DNA from: Thiofaba sp039822285
GTDB taxonomy: Bacteria; Pseudomonadota; Gammaproteobacteria; Halothiobacillales; Halothiobacillaceae
Reading direction: 5' to 3'
Length of the DNA stretch: 64,000 nucleotides
NCBI RefSeq assembly: GCF_039822285.1
Contig: NZ_JBAJEY010000004.1
Coordinates: 62,001-126,000 of the forward strand
The stretch's first letter is position 1; every line of letters begins with the position of its first letter. A model generated the notes under the pieces. That model did not search any database and was not told the origin of the DNA. It saw nothing but the letters and a program-made list of their open reading frames with translations. Positions 1-7,908 of this stretch are shown in pieces. Both the position numbers and the translations under genes were made by a program.

Positions 1-66
1 GGCGCGACGGTGTTCGAGCGCCCAGCTGAGGATCTTGCGCCAGGTGAAGGCGGCGGGAGCGGGCAT
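1..66 (-). CDS. N-terminal fragment of an unidentified protein
   Basis: An open frame on the minus strand starts with ATG at 66 and runs off the left edge. Only 22 residues are visible (begins MPAPAAFTWRKILSW). Upstream lies the leader of the divergent exopolysaccharide genes, so the two would share the region 67-239. No clear ribosome site is visible. The Trp/Arg-rich start resembles the cytosolic lead-in of many membrane transporters, but this is too short to name a family. Confidence 0.3.
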   Translation of the reverse strand, partial: MPAPAAFTWRKILSWALEHRRA

Positions 67-185
67 GGGATGCGGTGACGTATTCAAACCATAGCCTCGA
101 AGTATGCCTATACTCGAACCGTGATCTCACGGGGGCAGGCCCCCTTCACAGCCTGTTCAGGGGCCCTTGGGGTCTCTACAAAAAT

Positions 186-222
186 CCAAGGGATTGGGAG
201 CAGAGTTTTCCCAATGCCTTGG
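186..222 (+). promoter_or_regulatory. Leader hairpin upstream of the exopolysaccharide operon
   Basis: Two 14-base arms (186-199 and 209-222) are reverse complements with one mismatch around a 9-base loop. The stem ends 3 bases before the likely ribosome site TAAGGA (226-231) of the next gene. No T-tract follows, so a simple terminator is unlikely. A weak sigma70-like -10 box, TATACT, sits at 109-114, which would put the hairpin in the 5' untranslated leader. It could be an operator dyad or an mRNA control structure. Confidence 0.5.
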
Positions 223-239
223 CGGTAAGGAAAACGGAG

Positions 240-1214
240 ATGCATGTTCTCATTACGGGCGGCGCAGGCTTCATTGGCAGCCATCTCGCCGAATATCACC
301 TCGCCCTGGGCGACAAGGTGCATGTGGTCGATGACCTCAGCACCGGACAGCTCAGCAATATTGCCCCATTCCTGGATGATCCGCATTTCCGCTTCACCGA
401 GCAGGACATCCTCACCTGGTGCGAGCTGGATCATGCCGTGGGCTGGGCCGATCGCATCTACCACATGGCTGCCGTCGTCGGCGTTTTCAGGGTGCTGGCC
501 GAGCCGATCAAGGTCCTTGCGACTAATATCGCGGCCTGTGAACGGCTGCTGCGTGCGGTTGTGCACGGTGGCTGGCGGCCGCAGGTCGTGATTGCCTCCA
601 GCTCGGAGGTCTATGGCCCGCAAGGCCGTGTGGCCCTGCATGAGGGAATGCCGTTGTTGATCACCCCGGGGGCCCCGCCGCGCTGGAATTACGCCATCAG
701 CAAGCTGGCCGACGAAGCACTGGGGATCTCTTACGCGCGTCAACACGGTATCCCCGTGGTGATCGCGCGGCTGTTCAACACCGTCGGTCCGCGCCAAACC
801 GGTCGTTATGGCATGGTGGTGCCGCGCTTCGTGCGGCAGGCTGTGCGCGGTGAGCCCTTGACCGTGTTCGGTGATGGCCTGCAGAGCCGCGCCTTCATCG
901 ATGTGCGGGACACGGTGCGTTATCTCGATCAGTTGGCCCAGCATGCCTCGACGGAGGGCGTCATCTGCAATGTCGGGCGGGATGATGAGATCACCATCGA
1001 GAACCTGGCGCGCAAAGTCATCGAACGCGTGGGTTCGACTTCAACTATCCTCACCATGGACTACGAGGCAGCCTATGGTCAGGCCTATGAGGATATCCCC
1101 CATCGCCGACCATCCGTCCGGAAATTGCATGAGCTGGTGGAGCACCGTCCGACATGGACGCTGGATGCCACCCTTGATGATTTGATTGCGCGCGTGCGCG
1201 CCGAGGAGACATGA
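240..1214 (+). CDS. NAD-dependent sugar epimerase/dehydratase (extended SDR)
   Basis: This is a 324-residue extended short-chain dehydrogenase acting on nucleotide sugars. The Rossmann motif GGAGFIGS is at residues 7-14. The SSSEVYG strand near residues 120-126 and the YAISK motif (Tyr151, Lys155) supply the catalytic triad. The ATG at 240 is chosen because it has TAAGGA 8 bases upstream and places the nucleotide-binding loop at the N-terminus; the frame is open further upstream but that extension is not family-like. It is the first gene of an operon with a glycosyltransferase, an export barrel and a UDP-sugar dehydrogenase, so it probably makes a precursor for that polymer. Epimerase versus UDP-glucuronate decarboxylase or 4,6-dehydratase cannot be settled by eye. 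Confidence 0.8.
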   Translation: MHVLITGGAGFIGSHLAEYHLALGDKVHVVDDLSTGQLSNIAPFLDDPHFRFTEQDILTWCELDHAVGWADRIYHMAAVVGVFRVLAEPIKVLATNIAACERLLRAVVHGGWRPQVVIASSSEVYGPQGRVALHEGMPLLITPGAPPRWNYAISKLADEALGISYARQHGIPVVIARLFNTVGPRQTGRYGMVVPRFVRQAVRGEPLTVFGDGLQSRAFIDVRDTVRYLDQLAQHASTEGVICNVGRDDEITIENLARKVIERVGSTSTILTMDYEAAYGQAYEDIPHRRPSVRKLHELVEHRPTWTLDATLDDLIARVRAEET

Positions 1215-1217
1215 CTC

Positions 1218-2603
1218 ATGGCTACGGTGCCTTATTTCGTCATCAGCCCCAACACCGTGCTTAGCCTGGTGGGTCTTGTGCACGGTCCGGACAAGACAGA
1301 GCCCACCCCCGCCGAAGATTGGCGACAAGCCGTGGTGGACGTGGTCATCCCTGCCCGCAATGAGCAGGCGAACATCGTCCTGGCCCTCGAATGCCTGCTC
1401 CAGCAGACCCTGAAGCCGCGCAAGGTGGTGCTGGTGGACGATGGCAGCGAGGATCACACGGTCGAGTACGCGCAGCGCTTCGCTGCAGAGAACGGTTTGG
1501 CCCTCGAGGTGATCCGGCGTGCCCACTCGATCGGCAAGACCCCCACCATCAAGCGCCAGTCGCGCGAGTCGGATGCCGACGTCGAACTGGTGCTGGACGC
1601 CGACACGGTCTTGGTCGAGGGCAACTACATCGAGCGTCTGGTCCAGGAGCTTTATCAGGGGGTGGGCATTGCCAGTGCGTGCGGGGTGGTGCAGCCCATG
1701 CGCGAAAAGGATCGCCGTGCGCGCATCCAGGGGGAGCGGATCGCCTCCTTCCTGCAGCACAACCCCGATGTTTCGCTCTACCAGCCTGCCGGTACCTGGT
1801 GGCACCGGTTCAACCGCAACATCACCAACCTCTACCGGGGGGAGCTGTACGCCTTCCTCCAGCGTTTCGTTTACCGCGGGCAGATGATGACCTTCGGCAG
1901 CATCACCAACCCGGTGGGCTGTGCCGTGGCCTACCGGCGCAAATACATCAAGGACCTGTTCGATACCTACGAGCCCATCCTCGGGGATGACCTCACCAAC
2001 TCCGAAGACATCTTCATCGGCTTCGCTCTCATCAATCGCGGTTATCGCAATATCCAGGTACAGGACGTCACCGCCCTCTCCCTGGAGCCGGAGGCGACCA
2101 ACCTGCCCAAACAGATCTACCTCTGGTCTTCCTCCTTCCTGCAAAGCTGCTACTACTTCGATGACCTGATGCGCAGCCCCTTCAAGAGCTGGCGGCGCTG
2201 GCGGCATCGGCAGGCCGAAAAGCACAACCCTGAGCTTCAGGAAAAACGCAAGATCAAGGAGGCCTACCGGCAACCCTTCGGTGAGGAGTTTACGCGCCAA
2301 TACGGCCGCCCCATGGGGTGGGTCCTGTTCATGTCGGCCTTCGAGAAGGTCTCTTTCCCCACAGTGATCCTGATCATGATCCTCCTGCAATGGTGGATGC
2401 CTCTGCTCATCACGCTGGCGGCCGAAACGACGCTCTCGGTGGGCCTGATGGCAGCGCTCACGCCCAAGGAGCGCGTACGCACTGCGATCAAGGGTATCCT
2501 CATGACGCCCATCCGCTACATGAGTCTGCTCTATGACATGGTCACCATAGGCCGCTTCGCGACCGATCTGTGGCTCACTGGCAATAGGAAGTGGCGCAAA
2601 TGA
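1218..2603 (+). CDS. Family 2 processive glycosyltransferase (HAS/NodC-like)
   Basis: A 461-residue GT2 enzyme, probably an inner-membrane polysaccharide synthase. Visible motifs are the opening strand DVVIPARNE (about 41-49), VDDGS (about 73), the metal-binding LDADT (about 126) and the catalytic-base region DDLTNSED (about 262-269). The hyaluronan-synthase-like QxxRW box appears as QIYLW followed by SSSF, so the usual Arg is Leu. Hydrophobic segments lie near the C-terminus (about 385-415); no N-terminal membrane helix is obvious. It begins 3 bases after the epimerase, and its stop overlaps the start of the TPR-barrel gene. The polymer is not predictable. Confidence 0.8.
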   Translation: MATVPYFVISPNTVLSLVGLVHGPDKTEPTPAEDWRQAVVDVVIPARNEQANIVLALECLLQQTLKPRKVVLVDDGSEDHTVEYAQRFAAENGLALEVIRRAHSIGKTPTIKRQSRESDADVELVLDADTVLVEGNYIERLVQELYQGVGIASACGVVQPMREKDRRARIQGERIASFLQHNPDVSLYQPAGTWWHRFNRNITNLYRGELYAFLQRFVYRGQMMTFGSITNPVGCAVAYRRKYIKDLFDTYEPILGDDLTNSEDIFIGFALINRGYRNIQVQDVTALSLEPEATNLPKQIYLWSSSFLQSCYYFDDLMRSPFKSWRRWRHRQAEKHNPELQEKRKIKEAYRQPFGEEFTRQYGRPMGWVLFMSAFEKVSFPTVILIMILLQWWMPLLITLAAETTLSVGLMAALTPKERVRTAIKGILMTPIRYMSLLYDMVTIGRFATDLWLTGNRKWRK

Positions 2604-4408
2604 AGACCAAGCACACGACACTCAGACTGGCCATCCTCCTGTGTCTGGCCAGCCCGGCCTGGGCGCAAGCCTCGCTGGATGAGGCGATGCGCGCCGAAGC
2701 GGCGCAACAATGGGATGAAGCCGCCCGCCTCTATCGAAACACGCTCAAACAAACGCCGGATGCAGGGACATGGCAACGCCTTTCGGATGTCGAAGCCCGG
2801 CGGGGGCAGGCGGTGGCCGCGGCGGAGGCGCTTGAACAAGCGGCAAGACTCAAGCCCCATGATGCCGATTTGGCCTTGAAAGTCGCGCAGGCCTGGGCGC
2901 AGGCCGGGCGTGCCAAGGAGGCCTTGGCCGCCTGTGAACGCGCGGACAGCCTGCGGCCAGGCGATGAGGCTATCCTGCGCAGCTGCGCCGTCCATGCCAA
3001 TTGGGCGGGGGATGCCGCGCTCGCTGCCCGTTATTGGCGTGAGCTCTTGGCCAAATATTCCACCCGGCCCGAGGAGCGGTTGCATTACGCCCAAGCCCTG
3101 AGTTGGTCGGGGCAGTTGGATGAGGCTGCCCGGGTCTTTCGTGCTTATCTGGCCGAAAGTCCGCAGAATGAGGCGGCCTGGCTGGACTATGTGCGCACAC
3201 TCACCTGGATGGGAGACTATGCGGGGGCGGATGCCGCCCTCGAGGACTACCGCCAGCGCTTCGGTGAAACCACCGCATGGCATGCCACCCGTGGGCGCAT
3301 GCTGGCCTGGGCCGACTGGCCGGATGCAGCCTCAAGGCACATCGATCCGCTGCTCGCCAGCCAGCCGGATGACTACGAAACGCTCTACACCCAGACGGTG
3401 ATCCTGCGGCAGGGCAACCGGCCCAAGGAGGCCTTGGCCACCCTCGCCAAAGTGCAGGCCCTGCGGCCCGATTCGCGGGATACCTATGACCTCACCCGCG
3501 TGACCCGTCTGCCACACCGGCCTGCCGTCACGCTCGGGGGCTTCGCCTACCAGGACTCCGACGACATCGACGTCGTGCGCGCGGATATTCGCGGTGTCCT
3601 GCCACTGAACGAGAGGACCGCTCTGCTGTTGGGCGGGGGGACGGAGCGGCTGAGCACACGTGCCGGCAGCGTCTTCCAAACCCTGACGGGGGAGCGCTCC
3701 GTCACCCTCCAAGATGCTTGGCTCGGGGTGCGGCACCGCGTCACGCCCTGGCTTGGTATGGAGGCGCAGGTGGGCGGCGTGCGTGTGGATGACTTTGGTG
3801 AACACATGACCGGCGCCCTGTTGGCCGAGTTCCGACCGAGCGATCCGCTGCGGCTGTCCCTCAGTGCGAGTCGCACCCCTCACATGCCCTCGCCGCTCGC
3901 GGCCTCTTACGAAGTGATGGCGGATCAGCTCATGGCCCGCTTCAACTGGCGTCCAACGCTGGGCACCACGGTCGAAGGGTACGTCGCACAGGCCAACCTG
4001 AGTGACGACAACGCGCGCAAGGAGTTGTACCTTGCCCCGCGCGTTGCCGTCCTGCGCAGCCAGTCCTTCAATCTCGACACCGGGGTTTCCGCCCGCTGGC
4101 TGGATTACCGCCATCATTTCGATCACGGTTATTACAGCCCGGATGATTATCGGCGCTATGCCTTCGACCTGTATGGTTACTGGAAGATCGATGATGACAA
4201 CGCCGTGGGTATGACCGCGAGCCTCGGGTGGTACAAGGATGCCGCGATGAGCGGGTATGAGTTCGGTTCCAACCTGATGCTGGAGGGGTTCTTCGGCATT
4301 TACAAGGATACCTATCTCCACCTCTGGGGAGGGTATGGCTCGCAAAGCCTGGCGACGGGCCGGTATGATGCCTGGTCTGTCCGGGTCGAAGTCACCCAGC
4401 GTTTTTAA
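2600..4408 (+). CDS. TPR-containing outer-membrane barrel for polysaccharide export
   Basis: A 602-residue protein with a signal peptide (cleavage after about AWAQA, residue 23), a run of TPR-like helical repeats up to about residue 300, and a beta-strand-rich C-terminal half ending in VTQRF, the terminal Phe typical of outer-membrane barrels. This matches the PgaA/BcsC/YaiO plan: periplasmic TPRs feeding an export pore. The ATG at 2600 (ATGA overlap with the upstream stop) is preferred over GTG at 2591 because AGGAAG sits about 8 bases before it. With the upstream synthase it likely forms the secretion route for the polymer. No deacetylase or lyase gene accompanies it here. Confidence 0.75.
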   Translation: MKTKHTTLRLAILLCLASPAWAQASLDEAMRAEAAQQWDEAARLYRNTLKQTPDAGTWQRLSDVEARRGQAVAAAEALEQAARLKPHDADLALKVAQAWAQAGRAKEALAACERADSLRPGDEAILRSCAVHANWAGDAALAARYWRELLAKYSTRPEERLHYAQALSWSGQLDEAARVFRAYLAESPQNEAAWLDYVRTLTWMGDYAGADAALEDYRQRFGETTAWHATRGRMLAWADWPDAASRHIDPLLASQPDDYETLYTQTVILRQGNRPKEALATLAKVQALRPDSRDTYDLTRVTRLPHRPAVTLGGFAYQDSDDIDVVRADIRGVLPLNERTALLLGGGTERLSTRAGSVFQTLTGERSVTLQDAWLGVRHRVTPWLGMEAQVGGVRVDDFGEHMTGALLAEFRPSDPLRLSLSASRTPHMPSPLAASYEVMADQLMARFNWRPTLGTTVEGYVAQANLSDDNARKELYLAPRVAVLRSQSFNLDTGVSARWLDYRHHFDHGYYSPDDYRRYAFDLYGYWKIDDDNAVGMTASLGWYKDAAMSGYEFGSNLMLEGFFGIYKDTYLHLWGGYGSQSLATGRYDAWSVRVEVTQRF

Positions 4409-4417
4409 GGGATCAAG

Positions 4418-5698
4418 ATGACCTTCGATGAACAAGGTGCCCACATCGCCGTGATCGGCATGGGATATGTGGGCCTGCCGCTTGCCGTTGCCTTCGCCCG
4501 GCATTGGCCCACCCTCGGTTTCGACGCCAACAAGACGCGCATCGAGGAGTTGCAACACGGCTATGACCGCACCGGCGAGACCACGGAGGCCACCCTCAAA
4601 ACCTCCCCGGGATTGCGATTCTCAGCTGATACGAGCGAACTTGCTTCGGCCACGGTTTATGTGATCGCCGTGCCGACCCCCGTGAACCTCGCCCGCCAGC
4701 CTGATTTCGAACCCCTGCTCTCGGCCAGTGAAACGGTCGGCCGGGTTTTGAAGCCTGGTGACGTGGTGATTTACGAATCCACCGTCTATCCAGGCGCGAC
4801 GGAGGAAATCTGCGTCCCGGTGTTGGAGCAGGTTTCGGGTCTTGCCTTCAATGTTGATTTTTACGTGGGCTACAGTCCCGAGCGCATCAATCCGGGGGAT
4901 GGCAGTCATAGCCTGGAAAACACGGTGAAGGTGACTTCGGGATCGACGCCCGAGACCGCGGATTTCATCGACCGACTTTATCGACGCATCGTCAAGGCTG
5001 GCACCTTCCGCGCGGAGAGTTTGCGCGTGGCCGAGGCGGCCAAGGTCATCGAGAATACCCAGCGGGATGTCAACATCGCCCTGATCAACGAACTGGCCAT
5101 GCTCTTCCACCGTTTGGGCATGGATACGCGCGCGGTGTTGGAGGCGGCGGCGAGCAAGTGGAATTTCCTGCCCTTCCAGCCGGGTTTGGTGGGTGGGCAT
5201 TGCATCGGCGTCGATCCGTATTACCTCACCTACAAGGCCCAGATGGTCGGCCATCATCCCGATGTCATCCTCGCCGGGCGCCGGATCAATGACGACATGG
5301 GGCGCTACGTGGGCGAGCGGGTCATCAAGCTGATGGCGCAGCATCGCGTGCCCTTGGCCGATGCGCGTGTGCTGATCCTGGGGCTGACGTTCAAGGAAAA
5401 CTGCCCGGATATCCGCAATACCCGGGTGGTCGACATCATCCAAGACCTGCAAGAGTATGGCATCAGCGTGGATGTGCACGATCCGCTCGCCCTGCCTGAC
5501 GAGGCACGTCAGATGTATGGCCTGGCCTTGACCAACGAGCCCGCGGAAGGGTGCTACGCTGCGGTCGTTCTGGCCGTGGCGCATGAGTATTACCGGGAGT
5601 GTGGTGCGGCGTGGGTGCGTGCGCGGCTGCAGGAGGGCGGCGTGGTCTTCGACGTCAAGGGCCTGTTGCCACGCGATGCGGTCGATGGGCGCTTGTGA
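4418..5698 (+). CDS. UDP-sugar 6-dehydrogenase (TviB/WbpA-type)
   Basis: A 426-residue nucleotide-sugar dehydrogenase that oxidises C6 of a UDP-hexose or UDP-HexNAc to the uronic acid with two NAD+. Seen: GMGYVGLPLA at the N-terminus, ESTVYPGATEE, the active-site loop GGHCIGVDPYY with catalytic Cys262, and the C-terminal TFKENCPDIRNTRV segment characteristic of the TviB/WbpA/WecC branch. It lies 10 bases after the barrel gene and closes the operon. With the epimerase it suggests that a uronic or aminouronic acid is built into the polymer. The TviB-like C-terminus favours UDP-GlcNAc or UDP-GalNAc over UDP-glucose, but this is inferred from family resemblance. Confidence 0.85.
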   Translation: MTFDEQGAHIAVIGMGYVGLPLAVAFARHWPTLGFDANKTRIEELQHGYDRTGETTEATLKTSPGLRFSADTSELASATVYVIAVPTPVNLARQPDFEPLLSASETVGRVLKPGDVVIYESTVYPGATEEICVPVLEQVSGLAFNVDFYVGYSPERINPGDGSHSLENTVKVTSGSTPETADFIDRLYRRIVKAGTFRAESLRVAEAAKVIENTQRDVNIALINELAMLFHRLGMDTRAVLEAAASKWNFLPFQPGLVGGHCIGVDPYYLTYKAQMVGHHPDVILAGRRINDDMGRYVGERVIKLMAQHRVPLADARVLILGLTFKENCPDIRNTRVVDIIQDLQEYGISVDVHDPLALPDEARQMYGLALTNEPAEGCYAAVVLAVAHEYYRECGAAWVRARLQEGGVVFDVKGLLPRDAVDGRL

Positions 5699-5705
5699 GG
5701 TCAAG

Positions 5706-5855
5706 ATGCACACTCCTCATCGTCTCTGGGCGGGGTTGATCGTGCTGGTCTTGGGGCTGTCCGCCTGCGGTCAGAAGGGCGATCTCTACCGCTCGGACAC
5801 CCTGGCGGGGCAGGGCGGCGCCAAAGAGGGCATGGTCGAAAAAACGGTGCGGTAG
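5706..5855 (+). CDS. lptM: LPS translocon lipoprotein LptM (YifL-like)
   Basis: A 49-residue lipoprotein. A hydrophobic signal ends in the lipobox LSAC, and the mature N-terminus CGQKGDLY is the family signature. LptM (formerly YifL) assists disulfide maturation of the LptD outer-membrane LPS translocon. The gene sits directly before lysA, its usual position in beta- and gammaproteobacteria, and only a few bases after the dehydrogenase stop. It is too short for many gene callers, but lipobox, motif and synteny agree. Confidence 0.85.
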   Translation: MHTPHRLWAGLIVLVLGLSACGQKGDLYRSDTLAGQGGAKEGMVEKTVR

Positions 5856-5891
5856 CATAATCGGCTCCCCACGTTGCATTGATCCCATTTC

Positions 5892-7142
5892 ATGTCTTCC
5901 ACACCCTTTGCTCGCCGTGACGGCCTCCTGTACGCCGAGGGCGTCGCGCTTTCCGAGGTCGCTGCCGTGCATGGCACGCCGACCTACGTCTACTCGCGCG
6001 CCGCCATCGAGGCGAATTTCCGGGCCTTTGATACCGCCTTCGGTGCCCATCCGCATCTGGTCTGCTTCGCGGTCAAGGCGAACAGCAATCTTGCGGTGCT
6101 CAACCTCTTGGCGCGTCTGGGGGCGGGGTTCGACATTGTCTCGGGCGGGGAGCTCGAGCGCGTGCTGGCGGCAGGCGGTGAGGCGGGCAAGGTGGTGTTC
6201 TCCGGCGTCGGCAAGAGCCGCGCGGAGATGGCGCGGGCGCTGGAGGTCGGCATCCGTTGCTTCAATGTCGAATCCCTGCCGGAGCTCGAGCGCCTCAACG
6301 AGGTGGCGCTGGCCCAGGGCAAGCGCGCCCCGGTGTCCTTGCGCGTCAACCCGGACGTGGATGCCAAGACCCATCCCTACATCTCCACCGGCCTGAAGGA
6401 GAACAAGTTCGGCATTGCCATCGAGGACGCCGAAGCGGCCTACCTGCGCGCCGCCGCGCTGCCGGGGCTGGAGGTGATCGGGGTGGATTGCCACATCGGC
6501 TCGCAGCTGACCGAGCTGCGTCCCTTCCTCGATGCGCTCGAGCGCGTGCTGGCGCTGGTCGAACGACTCGCGGCGCAGGGCGTGCAGCTGCATCACTTGG
6601 ACCTCGGCGGCGGCCTCGGCATCCGCTACCGCGACGAGACCCCGCCAGCCCCGGCCGAGCTGATCGGTGCGCTGATGGAGCGCCTCGGATCGAGCGGCTA
6701 CGAGATCATCGTCGAGCCGGGCCGCTCCATCGTCGGCAATGCCGGCGTGCTGCTGGCCCGCGTGGAGCTGCTCAAGCACAGCCCGCACAAGGACTTCGCC
6801 ATCGTCGACGCGGCCATGAACGACCTGATGCGCCCGGCGCTGTACGGTAGCTGGATGGACATCCAGCCGGTCGGGTCCCGTGCGGGTGAGGCACGCGAGT
6901 ACGACGTGGTCGGCCCGGTGTGCGAGACCGGCGACTTTCTTGGCAAGGGCCGCCGCCTGGTCCTGGCCGAGGGCGACCTGCTGGCGGTCATGGGCGCCGG
7001 GGCGTACGGCTTCACCATGAGCTCCAACTACAACACCCGTCCGCGGGCCGCCGAGGTGATGGTCGATGGTTCGGCCATGCACGTGGTGCGCGAGCGCGAG
7101 CACCTGCCCGACCTGTGGCGCGGCGAGCACCTGCTGCCGTGA
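5892..7142 (+). CDS. lysA: Diaminopimelate decarboxylase
   Basis: A 416-residue PLP enzyme of the alanine-racemase-fold group III decarboxylases, converting meso-diaminopimelate to L-lysine and CO2 in the cytoplasm. The PLP lysine is Lys62 in FAVKANSN. Also present are HIGSQ, the glycine loop LGGGLG, EPGRSIVGNAG, and Cys344 in GPVCETGDFLG, which contacts substrate across the dimer. Length is normal. It follows lptM and its stop overlaps the GTG start of the DUF815 ATPase, so the genes are translationally linked. Confidence 0.95.
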   Translation: MSSTPFARRDGLLYAEGVALSEVAAVHGTPTYVYSRAAIEANFRAFDTAFGAHPHLVCFAVKANSNLAVLNLLARLGAGFDIVSGGELERVLAAGGEAGKVVFSGVGKSRAEMARALEVGIRCFNVESLPELERLNEVALAQGKRAPVSLRVNPDVDAKTHPYISTGLKENKFGIAIEDAEAAYLRAAALPGLEVIGVDCHIGSQLTELRPFLDALERVLALVERLAAQGVQLHHLDLGGGLGIRYRDETPPAPAELIGALMERLGSSGYEIIVEPGRSIVGNAGVLLARVELLKHSPHKDFAIVDAAMNDLMRPALYGSWMDIQPVGSRAGEAREYDVVGPVCETGDFLGKGRRLVLAEGDLLAVMGAGAYGFTMSSNYNTRPRAAEVMVDGSAMHVVREREHLPDLWRGEHLLP

Positions 7143-7903
7143 CGACATTGGACTGGTCCACGACCTTCGCTGCGCTCTGGCGGGCCCGGCGCCAGGCGCT
7201 CAAGCCGGTGGCCGAGGCGGACCTCGACACCCCGCCGCTCGAGAGCCTGCTTGGCATCGAGCGGCAGAAGACCGCCCTGCTCGACAACCTGCGCCGTTTC
7301 ACCCTCGGCCAGCCGGCCAACCACGCCCTGCTGTGGGGGGCGCGCGGCTGCGGCAAGTCCTCGCTGGTCAAGGCGGTGTTTGGGGTGTTGCGCTTGGAGG
7401 GCCTGCGCCTGGTGCAGATCGACAAGGAGGACCTGCTTGATTTGCCGGACCTTGCCGACGCGCTGCGCCATCAGCCGCACCGCTTTCTTGTGTTCTGCGA
7501 TGACCTGAGCTTCCAGCCGGGGGAGCCGGCTTTCCGCGCGCTGAAGACGGTGCTGGATGGCTCCATCGAGCGCCCGCCCGCGAACATCCTCCTCGTCGCC
7601 ACCTCCAATCGCCGCCATCTCGTGCCCGAGCGCATGGCGGACAACCTCGCGGCCACCCATGTCGAGGGGGAACTGCATCTGGGCGATGCCACCGAGGAGC
7701 AGCTCGCGCTGGCCGACCGCTTCGGCCTGTGGTTGTCGTTCTACCCGCCCGATCAGGACACGTTCCTTGCCATGGTTGCAGGAAACGGCGTGGCGCTGGA
7801 CGAGGCGGCGCGGCTGGAGGCGATCCGTTTCGCCACCACGCGCGGAGGCCGCAGCGGCCGTGCGGCTAGGCAGTTCGGCCAGTCCCTCCCGCGCAAGGGG
7901 TGA
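7139..7903 (+). CDS. DUF815-family AAA ATPase
   Basis: A 254-residue P-loop ATPase. Walker A is GARGCGKSS with Lys73; a Walker B-like strand FLVFCDDLSF and an ATSNRRHLVPERM sensor segment follow, the hallmark of DUF815 (an uncharacterised AAA-type family). The GTG start at 7139 overlaps the lysA stop (GTGA); starting here gives a compact protein beginning just before the conserved N-terminal helix. The stop overlaps the possible GTG start of mprF. Biological role unknown; the operon position with lysA and mprF is the only clue. Confidence 0.85.
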   Translation: MTTLDWSTTFAALWRARRQALKPVAEADLDTPPLESLLGIERQKTALLDNLRRFTLGQPANHALLWGARGCGKSSLVKAVFGVLRLEGLRLVQIDKEDLLDLPDLADALRHQPHRFLVFCDDLSFQPGEPAFRALKTVLDGSIERPPANILLVATSNRRHLVPERMADNLAATHVEGELHLGDATEEQLALADRFGLWLSFYPPDQDTFLAMVAGNGVALDEAARLEAIRFATTRGGRSGRAARQFGQSLPRKG

Positions 7904-7908
7904 GCGTC

